In this document: in pieces, positions 10,905-20,070 of the stretch
Numbering within the stretch: the first letter of the stretch is position 1
Layout: each line of letters starts with the position of its first letter
DNA from: Branchipolynoe longqiensis
Taxonomy: Eukaryota > Annelida > Polychaeta > Phyllodocida > Polynoidae
NCBI GenBank assembly: GCA_030323885.1
Contig: CM059194.1
Span: 9,410,963 to 9,474,962 of the forward strand
Direction: 5' to 3'
DNA length: 64,000 nucleotides
The notes under the pieces: generated by a model
The model's input: the letters and a program-made list of their open reading frames with translations, nothing else
What the model was told of the DNA's origin: nothing
Database searches by the model: none
Made by a program: the position numbers and the translations under genes

Positions 10905-11866
10905 GGGCCGAGTACAGCCGACTGCAGAGGGCGGCCGAAGCAAGGCAGGCCGACGCGCGGGCGCCGGGCACCTGGGCCAACTACAACGTGACGGTCCGGA
11001 ACTACGTGGCCCACTGCCGTAAGTACGCGGTCGACATACTCCAACCCACCCCGCTCCAGCTGAGGTGCTGGATAGAAGAGCGCGCGGACCGGTTGTGCCC
11101 ATCATCAGTGGCGAACTCGGTGTCGCACCTCAGGCTCTACCTCAAGATCAACGAGGCCCCGGTCACGCCCCTGGAGCACATCACCGTCACCCTGGCACTC
11201 GATGCCCTCAAGAGGTCCAAGGGCCACAGGCCGAAGCAGCAGGCACATGCACCGGTGCCCGTCATTCGACAGGCAGTCATCCGCCTCGCACAGTCGCCGC
11301 ACGGGGAGGTGGTGGCGTTCGCCATACTGGTGATGTTCTATACCGGAGCCCGACAATCGGAGGTGGCACCCAGATCTGCAGCAACCTTCGACCCAACGCG
11401 CCATGCTACCAGGGAGGACGTGTGGGTCAGGGACGGCCACCTCCACATCAACCAAAAGTGGGCCAAGAACATGCAGGCCAACGGCCGATCGCGGAGGCTA
11501 TGGCTGGCACCCAGCCCGGATCCTCAACTCTGCCCGGTCAAAGCGTACAACCGGATGGTCGACATAGCGCCCACCCGGCACTGGAACCAGCCCCTCCTGG
11601 TCTTCCCGGCGGACGGGCAGCCGATGACCATCCCATACATTGCTAGGGCCTGGCGCGACGCACAGCAGCCCCAGCCACAACACCAGCCGTTCACCCTCCA
11701 TGCCATCTGGAGGGCGGCTGCCACTGTCGCCTTCGCCTCGGGAAGCTCCGAACTGGAGGTCCAGCGATTTGGTGGCTGGGCCTCCCAGGCCCATAAGGTC
11801 TACATCAACACCCGAGACTCGAACAGAGTCAACTCTGCACTGGTCCACGCCATGCTTCAACACTAA
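10905..11866 (+). CDS. Tyrosine recombinase of element 2
   Basis: Open from the candidate acceptor at 10,904 (first Met in frame at 10,988) to TAA at 11,864. The N-terminal SAM-like domain includes APGTWANYNVTVRNYVAHC. The core has FYTGARQSE (first catalytic Arg) and FGGWASQAHKVYIN (Trp and nucleophile Tyr). The HxxR box reads HAIWRAAAT: the Arg of HxxR is replaced by Trp, codon TGG, as expected from C-to-T decay of CGG, with an Arg one position later. The copy may therefore be catalytically dead although its frame is intact. It overlaps the tail of the RT frame and is followed 29 nt later by B1. Confidence 0.88.
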
Positions 11867-11894
11867 CTCTCTAACATAAGCTACTTGGCTTGGC

Positions 11895-12258
11895 CACTTA
11901 ATCATAAAAAACTATTATATATTATCATTATATCATACATCCATATCAATTAAACCGAATTAATTATCTCCATATTATATAACAATTATACACATTTTAT
12001 TACAATTAAATATCATAACATATTATGTGTGTCATTTCCGATACCCGATCATGACCACTACATACACATGTTCATCGCCTATCATCACATGTCTCGCCTC
12101 ATCCTTCCCATTCTCATCATGTACCGCGATCACACCATGACGTTCAACCATGCAGCTTCCAGCTCGCTCCTACCACCATGTAATGCCCCCGGGGGCCGCC
12201 CGGAATAAATGCCATGTTATCCCAACTACATGCTTCCACGTCCTGTGTACCGATACTG
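11895..12258 (+). repeat. Split direct repeat B1 of element 2
   Basis: 364 bp, AT-rich, matching 12,554-12,917 with only a few substitutions (for example TTCAACCATGCAG versus TTCATCCATGCGG) and no indel. Confidence 0.9.
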
Positions 12259-12263
12259 TAATG

Positions 12264-12534
12264 GTGGTGAATGACCGTGGGGTCATTCGGGGTCATTGCG
12301 GGGTGCGCAGGGCAGCGAAGTCGTTGGCCCCCCCCCCCCACGCCTGGGGGGGGGGGGGGCAGGGAGGGGGTTCAACCACACCCATACACACCACTTGACC
12401 TGCATTCCCACTGACCCTGCCTGCCTGCTACTCACACAGCACACAACCCACTCACACACATGAGCGCCTCGCCACCGCACATCCCACTGGTCACTCTGCC
12501 TCAAACCACAGGACTGACCACACCAAACTATCTT
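12264..12534 (+). repeat. Split direct repeat A2 of element 2
   Basis: Second copy of A. It differs from A1 mainly in C8/G12-type homopolymers near 12,331-12,370 and an added CAGGGA segment. The stem-loop recurs at 12,269-12,288 at the B1/A2 junction. Confidence 0.9.
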
Positions 12535-12553
12535 TACCCACCCACCCGCTCCG

Positions 12554-12917
12554 CACTTAATCATAAAAAACTATTATATATTATCATTATATCATACATC
12601 CATATCAATTAAACCGAATTAATTATCTCCATATTATATAACAATTATACACATTTTATTACAATTAAATATCATAACATATTATGTGTGTCATTTCCGA
12701 TACCCGATCATGACCACTACATACACATGTTCATCGCCTATCATCACATGTCTCGCCTCATCCTTCGCATTCTCATCATGTACCGCGATCACACCATGAC
12801 GTTCATCCATGCGGCTTCCGGCTCGCTCCTACCACCATGTAATGCCCCCGGGGGCCGCCCGGAATAAATGCCATGTTATCCCAACTACATGCTTCCACGT
12901 CCTGTGTACCGATACTG
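12554..12917 (+). repeat. Split direct repeat B2, 3' end of element 2
   Basis: Second copy of B. The match ends at CCGATACTG, giving the 3' boundary of the element. Confidence 0.9.
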
Positions 12918-13496
12918 CAATGTACTGAAAATGATTTTCAGAAGAATAATAGTGTATTTCCAGGGTTCACAGGTCTGTTTATTTTTCATTGTAAATGTGC
13001 TACTGAAAGTCATTCAAGAATACGGAAAATAGCTTTGACAATACGGAAAGCTGTGACATCAGGTGCACTGGTCTGTACCATTGATATTTTTTATCGGAGC
13101 ATTGTGTGGCATGATCTGGCACGCTGTAGTCTTTCACACACAAAATAGGGCATAGGAATGTAAGTGAGTTGGTAACACTGATATTTTGTATGGGAGCGGT
13201 GTGTGACATGAGCTAGGAGTGTGTGATGATATGACACCTTCTAGCCTTTGATACAATAATTAGGGCATTGGAATATAAATGGCAAAAGTTTGTACAATTA
13301 ATATTTTGTATGGGAGCAGTGCATGGCATGAACGGACATCCTGTGGCCTTTTACAAAACAGGATAAAAGATCTCTGCGATTTCATGGATTTCCATGAGTT
13401 TGACAGTTATTATTTTAAATGTATATGATATTGGTGATGAACGGTTTTTAGCAATAACAACAATTCTGTAAAATGTCAATGTTATATCCTGGTAAA
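12918..13496. repeat. AT-rich DNA with 97-bp family units
   Basis: Diverged units of the 97-bp family start near 13,084, 13,180 and 13,302. No gene is supported. Confidence 0.55.
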
Positions 13497-14180
13497 TTAT
13501 GGTCGCACTAGCAAACGCACAAGGCAGGAGGAACCGAGTGACCACGTCCAACAGCCACCTGCGAAAACATGAGGAATGCCGCGGTCAGTTATTGCCAAAA
13601 TTACCACCACCCGTCGGGCGACACACACTGCCCCCAGACTTACGATCACCGACACGGATAGTGACACAACAGTAATCGACAAGACGACAAATAAGGATGA
13701 CAACACAAATGGAGGAATCGGCAGAATGGAGAAAAATATCACCGAACGGCTGAATGAGGTGACCAAAGGTGCGAATGCACGAGGCCGGTGCTGAGTTGAA
13801 TGCAGTGGTGTGACTGGTGACACCCGAGCCAGGGATGGTGCAGGGTACCTGTGGCGGTGGTGACGAGGTGGTGAGGCAAAGGGGCGTGGCAGTGATGAAG
13901 ACGACCTACACTCCACCGGTGTCACATGATTTAGCCTCGGAGATTTATCCTGAAGCGCAGAATTCAGTCTCCTATTTTCACGCCTCAGCTTCTTGATAAT
14001 ATCCTTTTCCGACTTGGTAGTAGACGACAACGGAGTTACCCTGACATTGGAGTTACCCGGAGAGGAGGAGTCCTCGGAGACCTGTTGCATACCCGGGTCA
14101 CCAGACGACCTTGCCTGTCGAGGCGGCTGGTGTCGCTGAGCCAAGGTTGGGCGTCCTCTCTTCTTCCATATCGGTGGCAT
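13497..14180 (-). pseudogene. Gag-like 5' fragment of another YR retroelement
   Basis: Read leftwards from Met at 14,180. The first residues include WKKRGRPT (AT-hook-like), then a short coiled-coil segment (EKDIIKKLRRENRRL). The N-terminal half resembles the Gag-like starts of elements 2 and 3 in layout. From about 13,790 leftwards the frame becomes hydrophobic and improbable, while the plus strand (13,576-13,794) has a polar Asp/Thr-rich frame; the real coding path there is unclear. A terminal stem-loop lies 119 bp upstream. No RT or recombinase follows, so only the 5' end of the element is present. Confidence 0.5.
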
Positions 14181-14298
14181 TGCAGGAGAGCAGGAAATCG
14201 ATGTGCAGGGTTGCAGTGTCGATAGCAGAGTGAGAGAAAGTGGGAAGGGAGATTTCCCAAGAAAGGTAAACAAGCACCAACCTCGGGAGCAAATTACC

Positions 14299-14321
14299 CA
14301 TGTTAGCCTCGGGCCAACATG
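14299..14321 (-). repeat. Terminal stem-loop of YR retroelement (copy 2)
   Basis: AATTACC followed by a 6-bp stem CATGTT/AACATG with an 11-nt loop. It is located upstream of the Gag-like fragment, in the same position relative to the ORF as at 22.2 kb and 0.73 kb. Confidence 0.6.
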
Positions 14322-14339
14322 CACCACATGTACATTGTT

Positions 14340-14895
14340 TTGGGGGACCCACAGTTTATTTAATATCTCTGAGATGGGAATAGTGATTTTGTTCATCAAT
14401 TTCATTTGAGTAAGTTACACAAAAAACGAATATGTCATTGTTATATCAGAGAACATTGTTAGTGACATGTACCATAGGGTTTGACTGCTTCATCCTTTTT
14501 TTAAGCATATCAGAGACTCGGCCAGCTCAGAAAAATCCACAAGTCAATAGGGAAAGGGTGGGAGGGTAAAAGTCTAACCGTAATAATCATTGTTCTATCT
14601 GGTATGTAGGTCTGCGCTGCTTCAGGCTCTGGATGTGAATGGCAAAGCACTGGTTGAGAACCACAATGTTGACTTTCTCCAGAGTGAGAAAGTTAATGTG
14701 TTGGTCGCCCGAGTGACAAATGATGTAGTGTATGGTATGTTTAACTAGCAACACTAATGCGATCTCCAGCATATCGTCTAAAGTTGGGGGGGAACTTATA
14801 TACAAGCTTTAATTAATGCCAATTGTTATCTGATGAAGAGTCAGAATTGGAAGGATTTTGAGCACATGGTTAGAGTGGGATACACAAATAAGTAT
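14340..14895. other. Unannotated AT-rich DNA
   Basis: I see no gene, repeat or structured element here. Short open frames show no family features. Confidence 0.5.
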
Positions 14896-15048
14896 AATTC
14901 AGACTGGCAGAGACAGTGTTGTATAATGGCTGTTTATTCAGGTAGAGGTCAGGTAATCAGATAGAGGTGGGTGGTTGTCATGGTAATTAGTCCCTCAGGG
15001 ATTTGCCCCTCCCCGCAGTAGATGTTAGGCTGGACCCGAACCCTTAAC
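14896..15048 (-). repeat. Split direct repeat B2 of element 3
   Basis: About 153 bp including GTGTTGTATAATGGCTGTTT, repeated at 15,371-15,524 with substitutions. It is the 3' terminal copy in the minus orientation. Confidence 0.8.
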
Positions 15049-15370
15049 CCTACTCGTTAGTGTCTTATTAGGGTGTGGATGGGTGGTTGAAGATACGGCT
15101 TGAGGAGTTGTCCGGTTGACGTCGGGAGGCAAAGTGCAGGCCGTGGAGGTGGTTTAATTTCAAATCGGGAGGTCACGTGATCGTTTTTGGTGGGAAATGC
15201 AGCGGCTTTGTCATAACCATGGGGAGTTTGGGCATTCCACACAAGGTGGCGCTACCATAGTGCTAAGGCCGCTGGCGGCTGGTTAGTTAATTTGTGGGCG
15301 GAGTCTGCATCGGTGGTTGGCAGTGCCACGTCACCGCATGTGAATTACCCATGTTACGAATAACATGCAC
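15049..15370 (-). repeat. A2 segment of element 3 with stem-loop
   Basis: Lies between the two B copies. It begins, in the element's orientation, with a 7-bp stem CATGTTA/TAACATG and CGAA loop (15,350-15,367) followed by GGTAATT. This is the same structure found at the element 5' end at 22.2 kb, as expected for A1 and A2. Confidence 0.75.
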
Positions 15371-15524
15371 AATTCAGACAGCTGGAGATAGTGTTGTATA
15401 ATGGCTGTTTATTCAGGTAGAGGTCACGTAATCAGATACAGGTGTCTCATTGTCATAGTACTTAGTCCCTTTGGGATTCGCCCCCTTCCCCCAGTAGATG
15501 TTAGGCTGGACCCGCACCCTCAGC
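15371..15524 (-). repeat. Split direct repeat B1 of element 3
   Basis: Copy of 14,896-15,048 adjacent to the recombinase C-terminus, in the same orientation. Confidence 0.8.
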
Positions 15525-15566
15525 CAAGTACTGTGGTGAGGGTTTGGGGTCCAGCCCTGATCTGCT

Positions 15567-16191
15567 ACTTGGGTACATAGGTGTGGACTGCAGTGGAGGT
15601 CCATGCACCCAGTTCCATTATGTCCATTATGTCACTGTGACGGTGAGGCCTGTAGGGGTTAAGCGGATGTCTCTGGCCACCAGCATGTGTCCTGGATCCT
15701 CTCAAAGGAGGTTGCCCTGGGTCGTCTCATAGGAGGTTGCCCTGGTGGAGTACGGTGTATTATCCTATTAGCAGGGCAGCAGTAAGCACTGTGGGGCCTG
15801 CCGTTGACAGGTAGTTGATGAGTTGCTTGAGGTCTCTTGCAGTAAGGGGTGGTGCCTGTGTCGCTACGTGTGCTGACAGTTGTTGCATCCCCCGCTTCAT
15901 TAGTGTGACTGGGTAGGTGCTGAAGGCTGACACATTCCCACCGAAGAGCTGGACCCATGTCTTGGCTCCCCTTATGTAGTTGAGGACCGCCCCTGGTGTT
16001 GAGAGGGATTCTTTTAGGTAGAGGATGTAGGCTAGTATGTCATATTGTATTGGTGCTAGTGGGTCAATGTTGTATGCCGCTGAGAAGTGGAGGTAGCGTT
16101 TTGCCTGTGCCGACTTGTTCCTCCAGGTTCCAGCTCTGAGGCTGGCAGAGTAGAGCTGGAGTATTCGTTTGTGTAGGCCGTAAGAGTATCC
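15567..16191 (-). pseudogene. Tyrosine recombinase of element 3, internally deleted
   Basis: The N-terminal domain is well preserved: after the acceptor at 16,192 come RILQLYSASLRAGTWRNKSA and LNYIRGAKTWVQLFGG. The frame runs to about 15,757 (TAALLIG). The remains of the first-Arg box then appear in another frame (LHQGNLL), followed by ARDIRLTPTG. About 15,617 it jumps directly to the C-terminal box GAWTSTAVHTYVPK with the nucleophile Tyr. The segment containing HxxR is missing, and a duplicated GGAGGTTGCCCTGG (near 15,708 and 15,731) marks further damage. It cannot encode an active recombinase. Confidence 0.8.
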
Positions 16192-16215
16192 TGGTGAGAG
16201 AGAAGCAAATAAGTT
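16191..16215 (-). promoter_or_regulatory. Candidate splice acceptor before the recombinase of element 3
   Basis: On the minus strand TTATTTGCTTCTCTCTCACCAG ends at plus coordinate 16,191. This is a strong polypyrimidine-AG placed exactly at the start of recombinase homology and in the same phase as in elements 1 and 2. Confidence 0.55.
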
Positions 16216-16233
16216 CTAGCGAGCCAGGTTACA

Positions 16234-17800
16234 CTACAAGCCAGTTGTGGAGACATTGGTAAAGTCAGCTAGTACTTCGGTTAGTGCTAGTTGGTTACAT
16301 ATGTTTGCTGCCATGACACAAGCATTCTGGTCAGTTGTTCGTCTGCTCAGGGCATCGGCGAGGACCAGGTCCTTTCCTGGTTTGTGGTGTATATCTATTC
16401 CGCAGGAGTTGGTTGCTGCGAATAGCCATATTTCACATGTGCAGGCTGTTAGGATGGGATCCCTCCCATGTACCATTGTTGAGTACTTGCTGACTCGCAG
16501 CATTGTCAGTATTTATTATTATTGTGAACTCGCTTGGGTTTGGGGGGGGCCAGGGTCCTGAGTGCTATGACAAGGTTAATGGCCTCCAGGTGGGTGATGT
16601 TGCTTGTGTTGTGTGCGAGATCATCTGGGTACGCTTGTCCATAGTATGTGGTTGCTGAGTGGGCCCCTCCGCCGGTTAGTGAGGAGTCACACTCTATGAC
16701 CCATGGTAGGCGTGGCTCAGTTTGAAGGAGGAATAGCCCATTCAATCGTTCCACGAATTCAAGAAAACAATGGATGTCGGCCCACAAGTCATCTGGCACT
16801 TCTGTCTTTCCTACGAAGTGTGCTTGACTTAGTGCTGCATGGATCCTCACCATGAAGCATCTGGCAGCAGTTACACATCTCACAATGTGTTGTAGCCGGC
16901 CTGCCAGTCATTGCAGGTCTTGTTGTGTTGCTTGTCTGGGAGCATTCCACTTCTCGGACTCAGTGAGTGTTTCGATCAGCTTTTGGGAGGGTATGGTTAC
17001 TCGCATGTTTTCAGCATCAATCCTGAAACCTAGGCACTCTATTGCTTTAGTAGGGGGAGTGCACTTGGCTGGGGAGAGCTGTAGTCCGAGCTGGGCTGTT
17101 ATGTCCATACAGTCCATGTAGGATGTATCTGCTTCGTGTTTTGTGGGTGCGATGCCCACAAAGTTGTCCAGGTAGCAGTGGACGAAGTGCCCCCTCTTCC
17201 TGAGCAGGTAGACGACCGCATTCGTCGTCCTGGCACATGCCATTGAAGACTTGCGGCAGCCGAACGGTGGTGCTATATCCATGTAGTATTTGCCGTCTAC
17301 TGCTATTCCAAGGAGTGGAGTCAAGAGGGGGCAGGTCCAGAGCTGCCTGTACGCCCTTGCGAGGTCGGCGCACCATAGGGAGCTGCTTGGTCTGATCCTG
17401 GCGACTTTGTCGGCAGCATCCATTACATTGGGGAAGAGGTACGTGCAGCGGCGGCCTTGGTAGTGCCCTCGCTTGATTCCCGAGTTCACACTCTGTCCTC
17501 TGGGCCAGCTGAGGTCCACTGTGACCCTCCTCTCATTTGAGTCTTTCTTGGGGCAGGTCATGATGGGGCTGACCTGTGCCCATGGGGTGAAGGGTGGCAC
17601 TGCGAAGGGGCCCAAGATTGCACCATGCCTGTCTTGACGTATTTCTGTACTGCTTCGAGCTGGTGTGGTTGGTGAGTGTGGGGGTGGGCGGGCTGTCGGC
17701 GATGTCTGCCGGCCAGCCATACTCGAGGTAGTCAACTATTTCATTATTGTGCTAGTCGACTAATAGGCGCCTCCACTCGGGTATGTTGAGGCCTGAGGGT
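16234..17800 (-). pseudogene. RT-RNase H copy A of element 3
   Basis: Motif A (WCADLARAYRQ) and the tip of the RT (FGCRKSSMACARTTNAVVYL) are clear, but the catalytic box is CYLDNF: the second Asp is Asn. RNase H is spread over further frames: IECDSSLTGGGAHS and HLEAIN (16,506-16,883), then DLVLADALSRR (16,234-16,503). Frameshifts or stops near 16,505, 16,900 and 17,735 separate the pieces. It ends 43 bp before the recombinase acceptor, as expected for this element type. Confidence 0.85.
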
Positions 17801-18704
17801 ACTGGGAGCCTGGCTCCGATGTAGTTAGGGATGCCCGTCTTCCTCACTTGTTTGTAGATGTTCATGTATGCACGATGGTTGGTCCATTGGGACCTGGCAG
17901 TGTGTGGCCAGTTGGGTGTCAGTCAGTGTATTGTCAGTTGGGTGGCAGTGTTTGTTGCTACTCACTCGCTGGTGTTTATGTTGTGGTGGTGCTCCACCTC
18001 TTGTTGGGCCCCGGTGGGGTGTGTCGGTAGCAGTGGTTGTGTTGTGGTTGCCCACGCCGGTGTGGGTGTGGCCTGTTGGGGGTTGGGCGGCCATTGTTGT
18101 TGACATCCCATGGCCGGCCATTGCTGCTGTGGCCTCGTGTGTGGTGTGGGTGCCGCCATCTTTGTTGGTGACATCATCATGGCGGCTGCTGGAGTGTGCT
18201 TTCCCAGCCGTGTCAGTTGCATAGTGGTAGCCGCCATCTTGGTTTGTTCCTGGGTGGGCGAGGCTGCTGGAGTGTGCCTGCGTACCTCTGGCAGACAGGC
18301 CGTTAGTGTTGACCCCTGTTATTCTGCTGTCATGGCCATTCGTGTCGGCACCAGTGCACCTGGGTTTATGTTGTTGCAGCTAGTGGCTCTGCCGGCATGC
18401 CTGTCGTGTACGGCATTTATTTCACCGGCATCGTTGGTTCCAGCGCAACCTCCAGTGTCGCGTTGCTCACATTCAGTACAACTGTCACTATCACGTCTCG
18501 TATCATGCTCAGTATCACCTCCAGTGTTGCATCCACTGTCGCCACCAATATCACAGTCAATTTCACAGTTAATGCCACATATGCAAATAGCATTACAATC
18601 GGTCTCACTTCTAGTATCATGTAAAGTGCTAGTTTCAGGGTCACGGTTTATGTCACAATTGTTATCGGTTGTATCATGTTCCCACTCACTTCCGGTGTTG
18701 GTGT
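17801..18704 (-). other. Low-complexity linker of element 3, Cys/Asp-rich open frame
   Basis: Between the two RT copies. At 17.9-18.24 kb the minus strand reads as Gln/Pro/Thr-rich sequence, like the linker between Gag-like ORF and RT. At 18,319-18,741 the minus strand has an open frame without Met, rich in Cys, Asp and Thr with a short repeated period (SGCNTGGDTEHDTRRDSD). No family is recognised; it may be a variable linker. Confidence 0.4.
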
Positions 18705-19950
18705 CTACCGCGATATTTGGGTGTATCCTCCAGGGGGTTTAGGATACTGCTTGGCGTAGTAGTGTGTGGACGAATGGGCGCCTGCCCCAGTGAGGGAGGA
18801 GTCACACTCTATCTGCCAGTTGATCTTGGGGGATGGCTGCAGGAGGATGTAGCCGTTGAATGACTCGGCAAACTTGTTGAACCATGCTATGTCCATTCAT
18901 CGGGGTGTTGCTGAGGGTGACAAGAATCCTGGAGATGAACCTCCTGGCCGGCCTGATGCATTTGGCGATGTGCTGGAGCCTGCCGACCAGCCTCTGTAGG
19001 CCCTGGCCTGATGCTCTCTTGCCCACGGACCAGAGGCAACACTCGGTCAGCACGGAGGCAAGCTTATCCGGCGGGATCTTGAGCCACATGTGTGTTGTGG
19101 ATATCTCAAACCCGAGCCACTCAATCTGGGTCATGGGTGGTACACATTTTTGTGGGGAGAGATCGAGGCCCAGGGTGCGGGTGAGCCAGAGCAAGTCATT
19201 GTATGCCTCTTGCGCTTGTTGGTGGGTAGCAGCGGCACCAACGAAATCGTTTAGGTAGCACATTAATAAATGGCCCTTCTTCCTCATGAGGTGTACTACG
19301 GCATTTGTGGTTCTGGCACGGGCCATCGAGGAAGTCCTGCATCCGAATGGGGGTGCTGCATCGATGTACTAGCAGCCTTTGTGTGTTATGCCCAGGAGAC
19401 GAGTAGAGAGCGAGCAGGTCCGCAGCTGTCGGTAGGCCTGGGCGAGGTCCACACTGGACAGGTACGAGCCACATCCGAGGCATATCACCTCATCCACGAG
19501 GTCCAGCATTCCTGGGAGGGTCTAGGTCATAGGGTGCCCTGGTATTGGGCTCAGCTTATGCCCACATTCACACTGGCCTTCACTGGATATGTGCGCTTAA
19601 TTGCATTTAGGGCTGGTCATAAACGGACTGATCTGGGTCCACGGCCTAAAGTGGGGGCGCTTAAAGGGGCCGATTAGCACACCACACTCCACCTCCTTGT
19701 GTACAAAGTCGGCAATGTGTGTCATGTGGCCAGGGTCTTAAGTATGGTTGGCGGTGGCCAGGACCACCAGCAGTGTGCCTGTGTAGTCCACCGGCCAGCC
19801 AAACTCGAGAAAGTCGACTATCTGCCGATCATGGTAGTCATGAAACAGGTGACGCCAGGCCGGGATGTTGAGTCCGGATGGCATGTAGTTGGGGAGGGCA
19901 CACTGGCATACACTATCATATATCATCATATATTGTAGGTTGTTCGTCCA
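18705..19950 (-). pseudogene. RT-RNase H copy B of element 3
   Basis: The RT N-terminus (LPNYMPSGLNIPAWR, IVDFLEFGWPVDY) lies at 19.74-19.93 kb. Motif A (VDLAQAYRQL) is near 19.43 kb, the PFGCRTSSMARARTTNAVV segment near 19.33 kb, and the catalytic box is CYLNDF: the first Asp is Asn. The connection domain continues to 18.9 kb and RNase H starts with IECDSSLTGAGAHS, then breaks off near 18.70 kb. Several frames are used. The lesion differs from that in copy A, so the two were inactivated independently. Confidence 0.85.
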
Positions 19951-20070
19951 CAGCCGGGTAATTGTGTATGGCCAGATGTCATGTAGTGTGGTCCTATGCG
20001 CTGTTAGTGTTAGCGGGGTTTGTATGGTGGTGCAATGTTCGCCCCGTGGTCATCCAGGGCTGTGTCTATG

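Larger units (their letters stand above)
7134..12917 (+). mobile_element. Structurally complete YR retrotransposon (element 2)
   Basis: A 5.8-kb Ngaro/PAT-type element with all four split repeats: A1 7,134-7,390, B1 11,895-12,258, A2 12,264-12,534 and B2 12,554-12,917. Between them lie Gag-like, RT-RNase H and recombinase ORFs in the expected order. The repeat pairs differ by only a few bases and by homopolymer lengths, so insertion looks recent. The frame breaks I see fall at or near C runs; the recombinase has lost one catalytic Arg. Flanks are AT-rich DNA with 97-bp repeats on both sides (6.9 kb and 13.1 kb). Confidence 0.9.

Noticed and set aside
13576..13794. Plus-strand 72-codon ORF as a second Gag-like protein
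   Set aside because: Composition is suggestive but it overlaps the minus-strand Gag-like fragment, and no terminal stem-loop lies on its left side; kept only as an uncertainty in that entry.
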